64,000 nt of DNA from Lachnospiraceae bacterium (GCA_021205385.1 JAJPXQ010000030.1:17653-81652), one strand, 5' to 3'; positions 24,828 to 34,752 are shown, counted from the stretch's first letter. Notes: a model not told the origin generated them from the sequence alone. A program made the numbers and translations.

Positions 24828-25769
24828 ATGAAGAAATATTGCTTTGGAATTGACGTCGGCGGCACGAGTGTGAAGATGGGATTTTTCCGGACAGACGGCG
24901 AGCTGCTGGAGAAGTGGGAGATTCCGACGAGGACAGAGAACGGGGGAGACGCGATTCTGCCGGATATCGCGGTGTCTGCGCTTGCGAAGCTTGATGCGCG
25001 CGGTATAGAGAAGTCCGAGGTCGTCGGCATGGGAATCGGTATCCCGGGACCCATTAATGCGGCGGGCGTCGTACCGCACACGGCGAATCTGGGCTGGGGT
25101 TATAAGGAAGTGACGCGGGAGCTCAGCGAGCTTACCGGTATCTCCAGTAAAGGAGCAAACGATGCCAATGTGGCGGCGCTCGGCGAGATGTGGAAAGGTG
25201 CTGCTGCCGGACATAAAAGCGGCGTGATGGTGACGCTCGGCACCGGCGTGGGCGGCGGCATCATTGTCGACGGGAAGATACTGGCAGGAGCGAACGGCGC
25301 AGGCGGTGAGATCGGCCACATTCACGTGGACGATCAGATTCCGGGCGTCTGCGGCTGCGGGAATCACGGCTGTCTCGAACAGGTGGCGTCAGCCAACGGG
25401 ATCGTCCGACTCGCCCGCTGGATGGCGCAGGAGCGCGGGGAGATCAGCACTTCTCTTGATATGGACCATCTGAACAGCAAGTTTCTCTGGGACGCCGTGA
25501 AGGCCGGGGATGCCTTTGCCTGCGAGGTCGCGGAACGCTTCGGGTACTATCTGGGGCTTGCGCTGGCCAATATCGCAACCACCGTTGACCCGGAGGTTTT
25601 CATCATCGGCGGCGGTATGTCCAGAGCGGGGGAGATCATTCTCGATTACATACAGAAATATTATATGCAGTATACCTTCAAGGCCTGCCGGGACGCGAGG
25701 TTTGTCCTCGCGAAGCTCGGAAACGATGCGGGTATCTATGGCTCGGCGAAGCTGGTGATTGAAGGCTAG
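24828..25769 (+). CDS. glk: ROK-family glucokinase
   Basis: A 313-residue sugar kinase with the ATP-binding start FGIDVGGTSVKMGFF, the ROK catalytic region GANDANVAALGEMWKG near residue 104, LGTGVGGGII near 135 and the zinc site HVDDQIPGVCGCGNHGCLE near 165-190. It would phosphorylate glucose with ATP. The start follows GGGGGAAG. It lies in the uvrC-hprK-glk cluster. Other ROK hexose substrates are possible. Confidence 0.93.
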   Translation: MKKYCFGIDVGGTSVKMGFFRTDGELLEKWEIPTRTENGGDAILPDIAVSALAKLDARGIEKSEVVGMGIGIPGPINAAGVVPHTANLGWGYKEVTRELSELTGISSKGANDANVAALGEMWKGAAAGHKSGVMVTLGTGVGGGIIVDGKILAGANGAGGEIGHIHVDDQIPGVCGCGNHGCLEQVASANGIVRLARWMAQERGEISTSLDMDHLNSKFLWDAVKAGDAFACEVAERFGYYLGLALANIATTVDPEVFIIGGGMSRAGEIILDYIQKYYMQYTFKACRDARFVLAKLGNDAGIYGSAKLVIEG

Positions 25770-25950
25770 AGAGCGACTGCACCGCGCGCTGATTCCCCGG
25801 GAAGAGGTACAGGCCGCTGAGACGGACGAGCTGATCGACAGGATTTACGACGGCTCCGTGGATAAGCTGTTCGCGGCGCTGCTCGGCAGGAAGAAGCTCT
25901 CCTCGGAGCAGATCGAGCGCCTGAAGCAGCTGGTCGACGAGCTGGAATAA
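25759..25950 (+). pseudogene. C-terminal fragment of a BlaI/MecI-type repressor
   Basis: A 63-codon frame reading ALIPREEVQAAETDELIDRIYDG, then SVDKLFAALLGRKKLSSEQIERLKQLVDELE. This matches the dimerisation tail of BlaI/MecI/CopY repressors; the N-terminal winged helix (about 60 residues) is missing. Its TTG start overlaps the end of glk and has no ribosome-binding site. It is probably a fusion-junction remnant, or a small dimerisation peptide if translated. Confidence 0.6.
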
Positions 25951-25960
25951 GGAGGCGTCT

Positions 25961-26350
25961 ATGAGTTTACTGCGAATGAGCCTCAAGGGGGCAGAGGAGT
26001 TGCTGCTCGACTGGGAAGACAGCACGATGGCCGGGATGGAGGAACTCATCTTTGGTTATGATGGGGATGAGTTCTATGTGGAATTTGCGGCGTCCCCGTC
26101 GTTGCAGATCTACGACAACGGCGTCATCGAGGCGGACTGGTCGCACAATCAGGGATTTTCGGGGCGGTTCTGGCCTTACTATGTCTACCTGTATGATGCG
26201 GAGACTGACGCGTATCAGTTCTCGTGCGGCGTGGAGGCCTGGGACCGGGGAGTAAGTTCAGAAAATGGGCTGGGGATATTCCCGGAGGAGAATATCGCCG
26301 CGCTGGGCTATCCGAAGCCGGATGTGGAGGTTCAGAAACCGGCGGGATGA
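25961..26350 (+). CDS. Hypothetical protein, 129 residues
   Basis: A soluble acidic protein with many aromatic residues (FWPYYVYLYDAETDAYQF near residue 68). It has a strong ribosome-binding site (AAGGAGG, spacing 7). There are no cysteine pairs, signal peptide or membrane helix. Its content suggests a small beta-rich fold; I do not recognise it. It follows the BlaI fragment by 10 nt. Confidence 0.55.
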   Translation: MSLLRMSLKGAEELLLDWEDSTMAGMEELIFGYDGDEFYVEFAASPSLQIYDNGVIEADWSHNQGFSGRFWPYYVYLYDAETDAYQFSCGVEAWDRGVSSENGLGIFPEENIAALGYPKPDVEVQKPAG

Positions 26351-26401
26351 CAGTCTGTTGCTGACTGGTTAGCGGAGCGTATTATTTTTGAACAGACAAA
26401 G

Positions 26402-26428
26402 GGGGCAAATCAGACATGATCTGCCCCT
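26402..26428 (-). terminator. Terminator of the Rpn-family gene (minus strand)
   Basis: A GGGGCA...TGCCCC hairpin; on the minus strand it is followed by TTTGTCTGTT, downstream of the nuclease gene ending at 26467. The rest of the 116-nt gap shows nothing else. Confidence 0.6.
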
Positions 26429-26466
26429 GGAACGATGATTACTGTTGCTTTCCCCTGATATTCAGG

Positions 26467-27318
26467 TCATGCAGGAGATTGTGTCAGGCTTGAAATCAGC
26501 TCACGGACTGTATCCACGTCTTCTTCCAGCGCGTCAGCAATTTCTTCCGCGGTCTTGCCCTTTGCGAGTTTCTTTTTAACCTGCTCTGTGAGTTTCTCGG
26601 CGCGGCCCTCAGCCAGGCCGTTCTCCCGCGCCTCTTCCTGTGCGTAATATTTTTCTTCCCATGCCAGCATATATCTCACCCCGACTTTCTCATTTTGGCG
26701 AACTTCCCTCACGCGGTCATGGATTTTATGTATCCGCTCACTGTTTGCAATCTGTGCGGTCTCGTCTGTGGTATTTTCTACATAATGAAGAAACTCTGCC
26801 AGCTCCGGCGACACTTCCTCATCATTCCTGCCTCGGGTATTCAGAAAGATGCGGGTCGCGCCGTCTTCCAGAATGCATCCAGGCACTTCCTGACAAACCG
26901 GCTTGAAGGTATAGCAGTATTTCCCGTATCCGAACAGATCAAAGGTCATGATGAGGATGATGTAAATGTTGTTCAGAAGATTGTAATCCGGCACTCCGGG
27001 CGTCAACAGACCGGTATCAATAATACCCTGATAATAGCGGCTTCTCTTTGCCAGATCTTTCTTCCACTCCTTTTGCATCTCGGTATCGTACACATCTGTG
27101 TTCTCATCCATTGTGAACACATCCAGTCGGATGGAACGGGCCAGCGAAGAGACACGAACTTCTTTTTCCGTTTCCACTCTTTTCAGGGGTGGAATCTCTC
27201 TTCCGAGAATGATACTCAGGATTTCCCTGTGAGCCTGCGGATCTTCCATGACCTCATCGAACAGAAAGCGATCGGCGAGGTTCAGCTCCTGTAATGGTAC
27301 CATATTCTGTTTTTTCAT
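26467..27318 (-). CDS. Rpn-family / PD-(D/E)XK nuclease-transposase-like protein
   Basis: A 283-residue protein of the Rpn/PDDEXK family seen in many copies in gut Firmicutes. An N-terminal restriction-endonuclease-like core has LADRFLFDEVMEDP near residue 14 and IRLDVFTMDENTDVYDTEMQ near 63 (Asp ... Glu-x-Gln metal site). The C-terminus ends in a helical module with KKKLAKGKTAEEIADALEEDVDTV, resembling the tail of the protein at 62259. Relatives promote RecA-independent recombination or degrade DNA. It stands alone with AAAGGGGAAAAAG before the start. Confidence 0.82.
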   Translation of the reverse strand: MKKQNMVPLQELNLADRFLFDEVMEDPQAHREILSIILGREIPPLKRVETEKEVRVSSLARSIRLDVFTMDENTDVYDTEMQKEWKKDLAKRSRYYQGIIDTGLLTPGVPDYNLLNNIYIILIMTFDLFGYGKYCYTFKPVCQEVPGCILEDGATRIFLNTRGRNDEEVSPELAEFLHYVENTTDETAQIANSERIHKIHDRVREVRQNEKVGVRYMLAWEEKYYAQEEARENGLAEGRAEKLTEQVKKKLAKGKTAEEIADALEEDVDTVRELISSLTQSPA

Positions 27319-27549
27319 ACTTTTTCCCCTTTATCTTAGCATAGTATATCAAAATTGAACAGAAAAAAATCCGGCCGCATATCATTTTCTACTCAAGAAT
27401 GAACGTTGGAATATCCCGGCGAAGAGCCGGAAGAGAACAACAGTTGAATATAGGGGTAGTATACACGAAAAAAGTTCTGATGTCACTCGTCTTTACAATT
27501 TGTTCATAATTTTTGTGCAATATGCCTATGCTATCCATGAAATCTTCAT
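27319..27549. other. Intergenic region between the Rpn-family gene and typA
   Basis: An AT-rich gap. The right edge borders the typA terminator. A TATACT on the minus strand near 27340 could be the -10 of the nuclease gene, but the -35 is poor. No gene or RNA is visible. Confidence 0.4.
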
Positions 27550-27592
27550 CAAAACCAAAAACAGGGCATTCCGGCTTTTTTGGAATGCCCTG
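27550..27592 (-). terminator. typA terminator
   Basis: On the minus strand, CAGGGCATTCC pairs with GGAATGCCCTG around a 9-nt loop and is followed by TTTTTGGTTTT. Confidence 0.92.
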
Positions 27593-27604
27593 TTTCCCTT
27601 CCCG

Positions 27605-29434
<1,830 letters not shown>

Positions 29435-29604
29435 ATTTATCAAACCTCACTTCCACAAACGACTCTACTTTACCATATTTTCAAGGAAAAACAAGCCCCC
29501 ATGCATATTTTTTCAAAAATTTGGAATATTTGGAAACAGCTTTACATATACTTTACAGACAAAGTACGAAAAGAGACACTTCGTCAAACAGAAGGGAGAA
29601 CAAA

Positions 29605-30237
29605 ATGATGTCAGATAAGATGATCGAAAACAACCAGGTATCCATTGTAGGAGAGGTCGTGTCGGACTTTTCCTTCAGCCATGAGGTCTTTGGGGAGGGC
29701 TTCTACATGCTGAGCGTGTCGGTGAAACGCTTAAGCGACTCCTGCGATGTGATACCACTGATGATCTCCGAGAGGCTGATCAATGTAAACGAGGACTACC
29801 GCGGTTCCTATATCCGCGCTGCGGGACAGTTTCGTTCCTACAACCGCCATGAGGAGAAGAAGAACCGGCTGGTGCTGTCGGTGTTTGTCCGAGAGCTGGA
29901 GTTCACGGACGAGGAGGTGGAAAATGCAAAAACCAACCAGATTTTCCTGGACGGCTACATCTGCAAGCCGCCGGTTTATCGCAGGACGCCGCTTGGACGC
30001 GAGATCGCGGATATTCTGCTGGCGGTGAACCGGCCCTATGGAAAATCAGATTATATTCCCTGTATCTGCTGGGGCAGAAACGCTCGTTTTGCCTCGGGTT
30101 TCGAGGTGGGAGGACACACGCAGATATGGGGACGTATTCAGAGCAGGGAGTATATGAAAAAGATTGACGAGGAGGAGTCTGAGCGCAGGATCGCCTATGA
30201 AATTTCTGTGAGCAAGCTGGAGTATCTGGACGCCTGA
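29605..30237 (+). CDS. Single-stranded DNA-binding protein-like, two OB folds
   Basis: A 210-residue protein with two SSB-type halves. The first half begins NNQVSIVGEVVSDFSF and has GSYIRAAGQFRSYNR near residue 73. The second begins NQIFLDGYICKPPVYRRTPLG near 112 and has ADILLAVNRPYGKSDYIPCICWGRNA, the most SSB-like stretch. It lacks the acidic DDDIPF tail of replicative SSB, so it is a specialised paralogue. AGAAGGGAG precedes the start. It is divergent from typA. Confidence 0.78.
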   Translation: MMSDKMIENNQVSIVGEVVSDFSFSHEVFGEGFYMLSVSVKRLSDSCDVIPLMISERLINVNEDYRGSYIRAAGQFRSYNRHEEKKNRLVLSVFVRELEFTDEEVENAKTNQIFLDGYICKPPVYRRTPLGREIADILLAVNRPYGKSDYIPCICWGRNARFASGFEVGGHTQIWGRIQSREYMKKIDEEESERRIAYEISVSKLEYLDA

Positions 30238-30248
30238 GCGTGAAATGC

Positions 30249-30277
30249 TTGCTTTTTTTCACCGGCCGGTGTATGAT
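30249..30277 (+). promoter_or_regulatory. Promoter with a 12-bp palindrome in the spacer
   Basis: TTGCTT (30249-30254), 17-nt spacer, TATGAT (30272-30277). The spacer ends with the perfect palindrome CACCGGCCGGTG (30260-30271), a candidate operator for the adenosyltransferase gene. Confidence 0.55.
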
Positions 30278-30324
30278 GAAAGACAAATTCGTGTTAGTTT
30301 CGTATTCAGAGATGTGAGGTACCC

Positions 30325-30813
30325 ATGATGCAAGGAAAACTGCAGATCTACTGCGGAACCGGAAAAGGAAAGACCACGGCTGCGCTCGGCCAGGCGATCA
30401 AGGAGGCGAGCCGCGGGAAGTCTGTCTTTGTCGTTCAGTTTCTGAAGGGAAGGCAGCCGGAGGAGATCGGTTTTATTCAGCGGCTGGAGCCGGAGATCAA
30501 GCTGTTCCGTTTCCAGCGCAGAGAGGCGGCATTTGAGGATTTGAGCCCACAGGAGCGCCAGGAGGAGATCCCGAATATGAAAAACGGGCTCGCCTTCGCC
30601 CGGAAAGTGCTGGCGACCGGAGAGTGCGACGTGCTGATTCTGGATGAGATTCTCGGTCTGATCGAGTATGAGATCGCTTCCCATGAGGATATCCGTGAGC
30701 TTCTGGATGTCTCGGACGGGACTGAACTGATTTTTACCGGAATCCATCTGTGCCCGGAGGTGATGGACTGGGCGGACAGTGTGTATCAGATTACCACTCT
30801 GAAGGAGAGCTGA
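30325..30813 (+). CDS. Corrinoid (cob(I)yrinic acid a,c-diamide) adenosyltransferase, CobA/BtuR type
   Basis: A 162-residue P-loop protein that transfers the adenosyl group of ATP to reduced corrinoids to make coenzyme B12 forms. The P-loop is YCGTGKGKTTAALGQA near residue 9; later motifs are VVQFLKGR near 35 and LILDEILGLIEYE near 103. It is slightly shorter than the E. coli enzyme (about 196 residues), as is usual in clostridia. No other cobalamin genes are nearby, so it probably serves salvage. Confidence 0.9.
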   Translation: MMQGKLQIYCGTGKGKTTAALGQAIKEASRGKSVFVVQFLKGRQPEEIGFIQRLEPEIKLFRFQRREAAFEDLSPQERQEEIPNMKNGLAFARKVLATGECDVLILDEILGLIEYEIASHEDIRELLDVSDGTELIFTGIHLCPEVMDWADSVYQITTLKES

Positions 30814-30828
30814 GCCTCCATCTTCTGG

Positions 30829-30858
30829 TTGACAGAAGGAGTGCGGAAGTGCTATATT
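30829..30858 (+). promoter_or_regulatory. Promoter of the lysine riboswitch-dapAB unit
   Basis: TTGACA (30829-30834), 18-nt spacer, TATATT (30853-30858), immediately before the riboswitch. Confidence 0.75.
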
Positions 30859-31022
30859 GTAAGCGTTACAGAGATAGAGGTTGCGCGAGTCAGGAGTAGG
30901 CCGGGGGATGTGTACAGGCACAGAAGAAGCCGGCCGGAAGGGGTGAGCGCCGAAAGGCCGGACAGCCTGTGGGTTCGGTGCTTGGGCATAGGGTGAAGAA
31001 TTCTATGACTGTCATCGTTTAC
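30859..31022 (+). ncRNA. Lysine riboswitch (L box)
   Basis: The leader of dapA has the conserved lysine-aptamer pieces in order: AGATAGAGGTTGCG, AGGAGTA, GAAGGGGTGAGCGCCGAAAGG, and ATGACTGTCAT near the end. Closing stem P1 can form between GTAAGCG (30859-30865) and CGTTTAC (31016-31022). Lysine binding should favour the terminator that follows, shutting off dapA and dapB. Confidence 0.9.
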
Positions 31023-31062
31023 AGATGGAGCGCTATCCGGATGAAAGAATGCAGGATTTCAG

Positions 31063-31099
31063 AGAGGCGCTGTCTATGACGCGCCTCTTTTCTTATTTT
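31063..31099 (+). terminator. Riboswitch-controlled terminator before dapA
   Basis: AGAGGCGC (31063-31070) pairs with GCGCCTCT (31081-31088) around a 10-nt loop, followed by TTTTCTTATTTT. It is the expression platform of the lysine riboswitch. Confidence 0.88.
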
Positions 31100-31140
31100 A
31101 CTAAAGTTTTACTAAGAGACCATAAAGGAGGAGAATGCAT

Positions 31141-32046
31141 ATGTCAGTATTTACAGGTGCCGGTGTTGCGATCATCACCCCGATGACCGTGACAGGAGAG
31201 GTGAATTATCCGAAGCTTGGAGAGATCCTGGAGTATCAGATTGCAAATGGTACGGATGCCATTATCATCTGCGGGACGACCGGTGAGGCGTCCACGCTGA
31301 GTCACGAGGAGCACCTCGAGGCGATTCGTTATACGGTGGAGAAGGTGGCAGGACGGATTCCGGTCATCGCGGGTACCGGTTCCAACTGCACGGAGACGGC
31401 GGTTTATCTGTCTCAGGAGGCGGAGAAGTTTGGTGCGGACGCGCTTCTGCTGGTGAGCCCGTATTACAACAAGGCGACGCAGAAAGGTCTGATCGCACAC
31501 TTTACGACGGTTGCGGAGTCTGTGGACATTCCGGTTATCCTCTATAATATCCAGGGCCGCACCGGTGTGAACATCGCGCCGGAGACGATTGCTTATCTGG
31601 CGGAAAATGTGAAAAATATTGTGGGCGTAAAAGAGGCCAGCGGCAATATTTCTCAGGTAGCAAAAATTGCGAAGCTTACGGAAGGACTGGATTTCGATAT
31701 TTATTCCGGAAATGACGATCAGATCGTACCGCTTCTGTCGCTCGGCGGCAAGGGCGTGATCTCGGTACTCTCGAACATCGCGCCGCGCGAGACGCATGAC
31801 ATTGTCGCGAAATATCTGGAAGGTGATGTGAAGGGAAGTCTGGAGCTGCAGCTGAAAGCGCTTCCGCTGATCGACAGCCTGTTCTGCGAGGTAAATCCGA
31901 TTCCGGTGAAGGCCGCCATGAACCTGCTCGGCTGGGAGGTCGGTCCTTTACGTCTGCCGCTCACGGAGATGGAAGAGGCGCATCAGGAGCGGCTGAAGGC
32001 AGATATGGAAGCCTTCGGTATCAAGGCCAAAGGAGAACAGGGATGA
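31141..32046 (+). CDS. dapA: 4-hydroxy-tetrahydrodipicolinate synthase
   Basis: A 301-residue aldolase condensing pyruvate and aspartate semialdehyde, the committed step to lysine and diaminopimelate. The Schiff-base lysine is in IVGVKEASGN near residue 161, the catalytic tyrosine in LLVSPYYNKAT near 106, and the substrate loop is CGTTGEAST near 43. AGGAGG is 9 nt before ATG 31141 and only 3 nt before ATG 31135. The stop overlaps dapB. It is controlled by the upstream lysine riboswitch. Confidence 0.97.
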   Translation: MSVFTGAGVAIITPMTVTGEVNYPKLGEILEYQIANGTDAIIICGTTGEASTLSHEEHLEAIRYTVEKVAGRIPVIAGTGSNCTETAVYLSQEAEKFGADALLLVSPYYNKATQKGLIAHFTTVAESVDIPVILYNIQGRTGVNIAPETIAYLAENVKNIVGVKEASGNISQVAKIAKLTEGLDFDIYSGNDDQIVPLLSLGGKGVISVLSNIAPRETHDIVAKYLEGDVKGSLELQLKALPLIDSLFCEVNPIPVKAAMNLLGWEVGPLRLPLTEMEEAHQERLKADMEAFGIKAKGEQG

Positions 32047-32801
32047 TACGAATAATCATGCATGGCTGCAACGGTTATATGGGGCAGGTGATCACCGGTC
32101 TGGCACGGGACGAGGAAGGTCTCGAGATCGTTGCGGGTATTGACGTTGTCGATAACCGGGATAATGGCTATCCGGTCTATACGTGCCTTACAGACTGCCG
32201 GGAAGAGGCGGAGGTTCTGATCGACTTTTCCAACGCAAAGGCGGCAGATGCACTGCTGGAGTATTGCGAGGGCAGAAGGCTTCCGGTCGTACTCTGCACG
32301 ACAGGCCTTTCGCCGGAGCAGCTTGAGAAGGTAAAGCAGACAAGTGAAAAGATCGCGGTGCTGCGCTCCGCGAATATGTCTCTTGGCGTCAATATTCTCC
32401 TGAAGCTTGTGAAGGAGGCAGCCGGAGCGCTCGCGCAGGCAGGCTTTGACATGGAGATTGTCGAGAAGCACCACAACCGCAAGCTGGACGCGCCGAGCGG
32501 TACGGCTCTCGCGCTGGCGGACGCCGCGGCGGAGGGGGCCTCGAACGGAGAATACAGCTATACTTACGACCGCAGCGCGCTGCACCGGAAGCGCGATCCG
32601 AAGGAGATCGGCATTTCTTCTGTGCGCGGCGGCACGATTGTCGGAGATCATGACGTGATCTTCGCGGGCACGGACGAGGTCATCACGCTCAGCCACAGCG
32701 CCTACTCCCGCGCCGTTTTCGGAAAGGGCGCTCTTTCGGCCGCGCGTTTCCTGGCCGGAAAGCCGGCGGGACTTTACGGGATGGAAGACGTGATTGCATA
32801 A
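32043..32801 (+). CDS. dapB: 4-hydroxy-tetrahydrodipicolinate reductase
   Basis: A 252-residue NAD(P)H-dependent reductase, the second step after dapA. It has the nucleotide loop MHGCNGYMGQVI, TGLSPEQLEK near residue 90, the ANMSLGVNILLKL segment near 111, and the catalytic EKHHNRKLDAPSGTA near 140. ATGA overlap with dapA (32043-32046) couples the two. The product feeds DapL, encoded at 17.1-18.3 kb. Confidence 0.96.
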   Translation: MIRIIMHGCNGYMGQVITGLARDEEGLEIVAGIDVVDNRDNGYPVYTCLTDCREEAEVLIDFSNAKAADALLEYCEGRRLPVVLCTTGLSPEQLEKVKQTSEKIAVLRSANMSLGVNILLKLVKEAAGALAQAGFDMEIVEKHHNRKLDAPSGTALALADAAAEGASNGEYSYTYDRSALHRKRDPKEIGISSVRGGTIVGDHDVIFAGTDEVITLSHSAYSRAVFGKGALSAARFLAGKPAGLYGMEDVIA

Positions 32802-32890
32802 TAAAAACGAATAATTTTTAATAAACTGTCCATACTTAGTACCAGCAGGTCAACGACTGTGTAAATCTTTACATGAAAAGGAGAGACATT

Positions 32891-33277
32891 ATGAAACAGT
32901 GGAAGAAGTATCTGGCCGTGGTACTGGTGGTGATGACGGTGTTTGCGCTGACCGCCTGCGGCAGAAATGCGACGACGGACGGCACGGACGATAACAATAC
33001 GACGGCCACGGACGACGCGGCGGCCGACGACGGTGGAAATTCTGCCGATGACATTCTCTTTGACACGGATGGAGACGGCGTCTACGACCACACGGATGTG
33101 GACGGCGACGGGCTTCTGGAAGAGATCGGAAGAGACGCCGATGACGTCGTGGATGATCTGGTCAATGACGTCACCGGGGCCGGCGATTCGCTTGTGGACG
33201 GCGCAGACGATGCCATGGACGGCACAGTGGACGGATCGTCAGACGCAGTGGACGGAGACGGCACGCTGGCAGAGTAG
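32891..33277 (+). CDS. Small Asp-rich lipoprotein with calcium-loop-like repeats
   Basis: A 128-residue protein with a lipoprotein signal: KKYLAVVLVVMTVFALTAC, lipobox LTAC with Cys near residue 23. The mature part is almost all Asp, Gly, Thr and Ala. It contains DTDGDGVYDHTDVDGDGLL near residue 57, a DxDGDG-type loop like those that bind calcium in thrombospondin-3 and dockerin repeats. ATG 32891 has AAGGAGAG upstream, itself placed after an in-frame ATG at 32873. It is predicted to be anchored on the outer face of the membrane; function unknown. Confidence 0.7.
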   Translation: MKQWKKYLAVVLVVMTVFALTACGRNATTDGTDDNNTTATDDAAADDGGNSADDILFDTDGDGVYDHTDVDGDGLLEEIGRDADDVVDDLVNDVTGAGDSLVDGADDAMDGTVDGSSDAVDGDGTLAE

Positions 33278-33288
33278 GAGACAGGACG

Positions 33289-33330
33289 GGGACAGCCACG
33301 CAGGCTCGTGAACGAGCGGTCGGCTGTCCC
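33289..33330 (+). terminator. Hairpin after the lipoprotein gene
   Basis: GGGGACAGCC pairs with GGCTGTCCCC across a 24-nt loop. There is no T-run, so it may be a weak terminator or an mRNA-stabilising stem. Confidence 0.5.
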
Positions 33331-33391
33331 CTGTCAGTATAAAGAACTTTCTGTGGAGTGATCGCGGAAAGCTGCGAAAGGATACATAAAC

Positions 33392-34168
33392 ATGGAATTT
33401 CGGCCATGCATTGATATTCACAATGGAAAAGTAAAGCAGATTGTGGGCGGCAGTCTGCGGGATCAGCAGGATGAGGCGCGGGAAAACTTCGTCTCAGAGC
33501 AGGATGCAGCTTTCTATGCGCGTTTTTACCGGGAAAGCGGCGCGCGCGGCGGACATGTGATTCTGCTGAATCATGAGGGAAGCGAGTATTACGGGTCCAC
33601 GAAGAAGCAGGCGCTGCTTGCCCTCAGAACCTGGCCGGGCGGGTTGCAGGTCGGCGGCGGGATCCGCACGGACAATGCGGCAGGTTACCTGGAGGCCGGA
33701 GCCAGTCATGTGATCGTGACCTCTTATGTATTCCGGGATGGACGCGTTGACTGGGAGCGTCTGTGCGAGCTCACCGGGGAAGTCGGCCGGGAAAGGCTTG
33801 TGCTGGACTTAAGCTGCCGCAGGAAGGGCGACGCATATTACATCGTGACGGACCGCTGGCAGCACTTCACGGATGTTATGCTGTCCCCGGCCGTATTTGA
33901 TGACCTGGCCGCATACTGCGCGGAGTTTCTGATCCACGCGACAGACGTGGAGGGGCTCTCCCGCGGCATTGAGCGGCCGCTGGTGCGCCTGCTCGGGGAC
34001 TGGGACGGAATTCCGGTTACCTATGCGGGCGGCGTCGGGAGTTTTGAAGATTTAAGAGAACTCAAAGAGCTGGGACAGGGCCGCCTGAATGTGACGGTCG
34101 GCAGCGCGCTGGACCTCTTCGGCGGGCCGCTGAATTATAAAGAGATTATGAAATTCATTGCACAGTAG
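33392..34168 (+). CDS. hisA: Phosphoribosylformimino-AICAR-phosphate isomerase (HisA, eukaryote-like form)
   Basis: A 258-residue TIM-barrel enzyme of histidine synthesis. The start FRPCIDIHNGKVKQIVGG and the segments GGLQVGGGIRTDNA near residue 86 and VTYAGGVGSFEDL near 209 fit the longer HisA type also found in fungi and plants (HIS6), rather than the shorter common bacterial form. No other his gene is in the window, so it is either detached from the his operon or used elsewhere. No standard AGGAGG precedes the ATG (GCGAAAGGAT only). Confidence 0.85.
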   Translation: MEFRPCIDIHNGKVKQIVGGSLRDQQDEARENFVSEQDAAFYARFYRESGARGGHVILLNHEGSEYYGSTKKQALLALRTWPGGLQVGGGIRTDNAAGYLEAGASHVIVTSYVFRDGRVDWERLCELTGEVGRERLVLDLSCRRKGDAYYIVTDRWQHFTDVMLSPAVFDDLAAYCAEFLIHATDVEGLSRGIERPLVRLLGDWDGIPVTYAGGVGSFEDLRELKELGQGRLNVTVGSALDLFGGPLNYKEIMKFIAQ

Positions 34169-34186
34169 CCTTTTAAATGGTATACT
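34158..34186 (+). promoter_or_regulatory. hpf promoter
   Basis: TTGCAC (34158-34163), 17-nt spacer, TATACT (34181-34186), 30 nt before the hpf start. Confidence 0.7.
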
Positions 34187-34216
34187 TTCCATATCAAAAT
34201 GAAAAGGGGTGACGTT

Positions 34217-34741
34217 ATGCGTTATATTATCAGCGGCAAGAACCTGGATGTCACAGAAAGCCTTCGCGGGACGGTGATGGAGAAGCTGGGCAAGCTGGAG
34301 CGTTATTTTACTCCTGACACAGAGATTCATGTAACTCTGAGTGTGGAAAAGGAACGTCAGAAGATCGAGGTGACGATTCCGGTCAAGGGAAATATTATCC
34401 GTTCGGAGCAGTCCAGTACGGATATGTATGTCTCGATCGATCTGGTCGAGGAAGTGATCGAGCGTCAGCTGCGCAAGTACAAGAACAAGCTTGTGGCGCG
34501 GCAGCAGGACGGAGGAAATTTCCAGAAGGAATTTCTGGAAAAGGAAGTGGAGGATCAGGAGATTCAGATCCTTCGCTCGAAGAAATTTGATATCAAGCCG
34601 ATGTATCCGGAGGACGCCTGCATCCAGATGGAGCTGCTCGGACATAGCTTCTTCGCGTTTGTGAACGCGGAGACAGATGAGATCAATGTGGTTTATAAGA
34701 GAAAGGGCGGCACCTACGGCATCATGGAGCCGGACGTGTAA
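34217..34741 (+). CDS. hpf: Ribosome hibernation promoting factor, long form
   Basis: A 174-residue HPF. The N-terminal domain (RYIISGKNLDVTESLRGTV) binds the 30S subunit. The C-terminal domain (VRSKKFDIKPM-like, here LRSKKFDIKPMYPEDA near 121) dimerises to form 100S ribosomes in stationary phase. ATG 34217 has AAGGGGTG upstream; the frame start at 34199 precedes that site. It has its own promoter and lies 11 nt before secA. Confidence 0.95.
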   Translation: MRYIISGKNLDVTESLRGTVMEKLGKLERYFTPDTEIHVTLSVEKERQKIEVTIPVKGNIIRSEQSSTDMYVSIDLVEEVIERQLRKYKNKLVARQQDGGNFQKEFLEKEVEDQEIQILRSKKFDIKPMYPEDACIQMELLGHSFFAFVNAETDEINVVYKRKGGTYGIMEPDV

Positions 34742-34752
34742 GGACATAGGAA

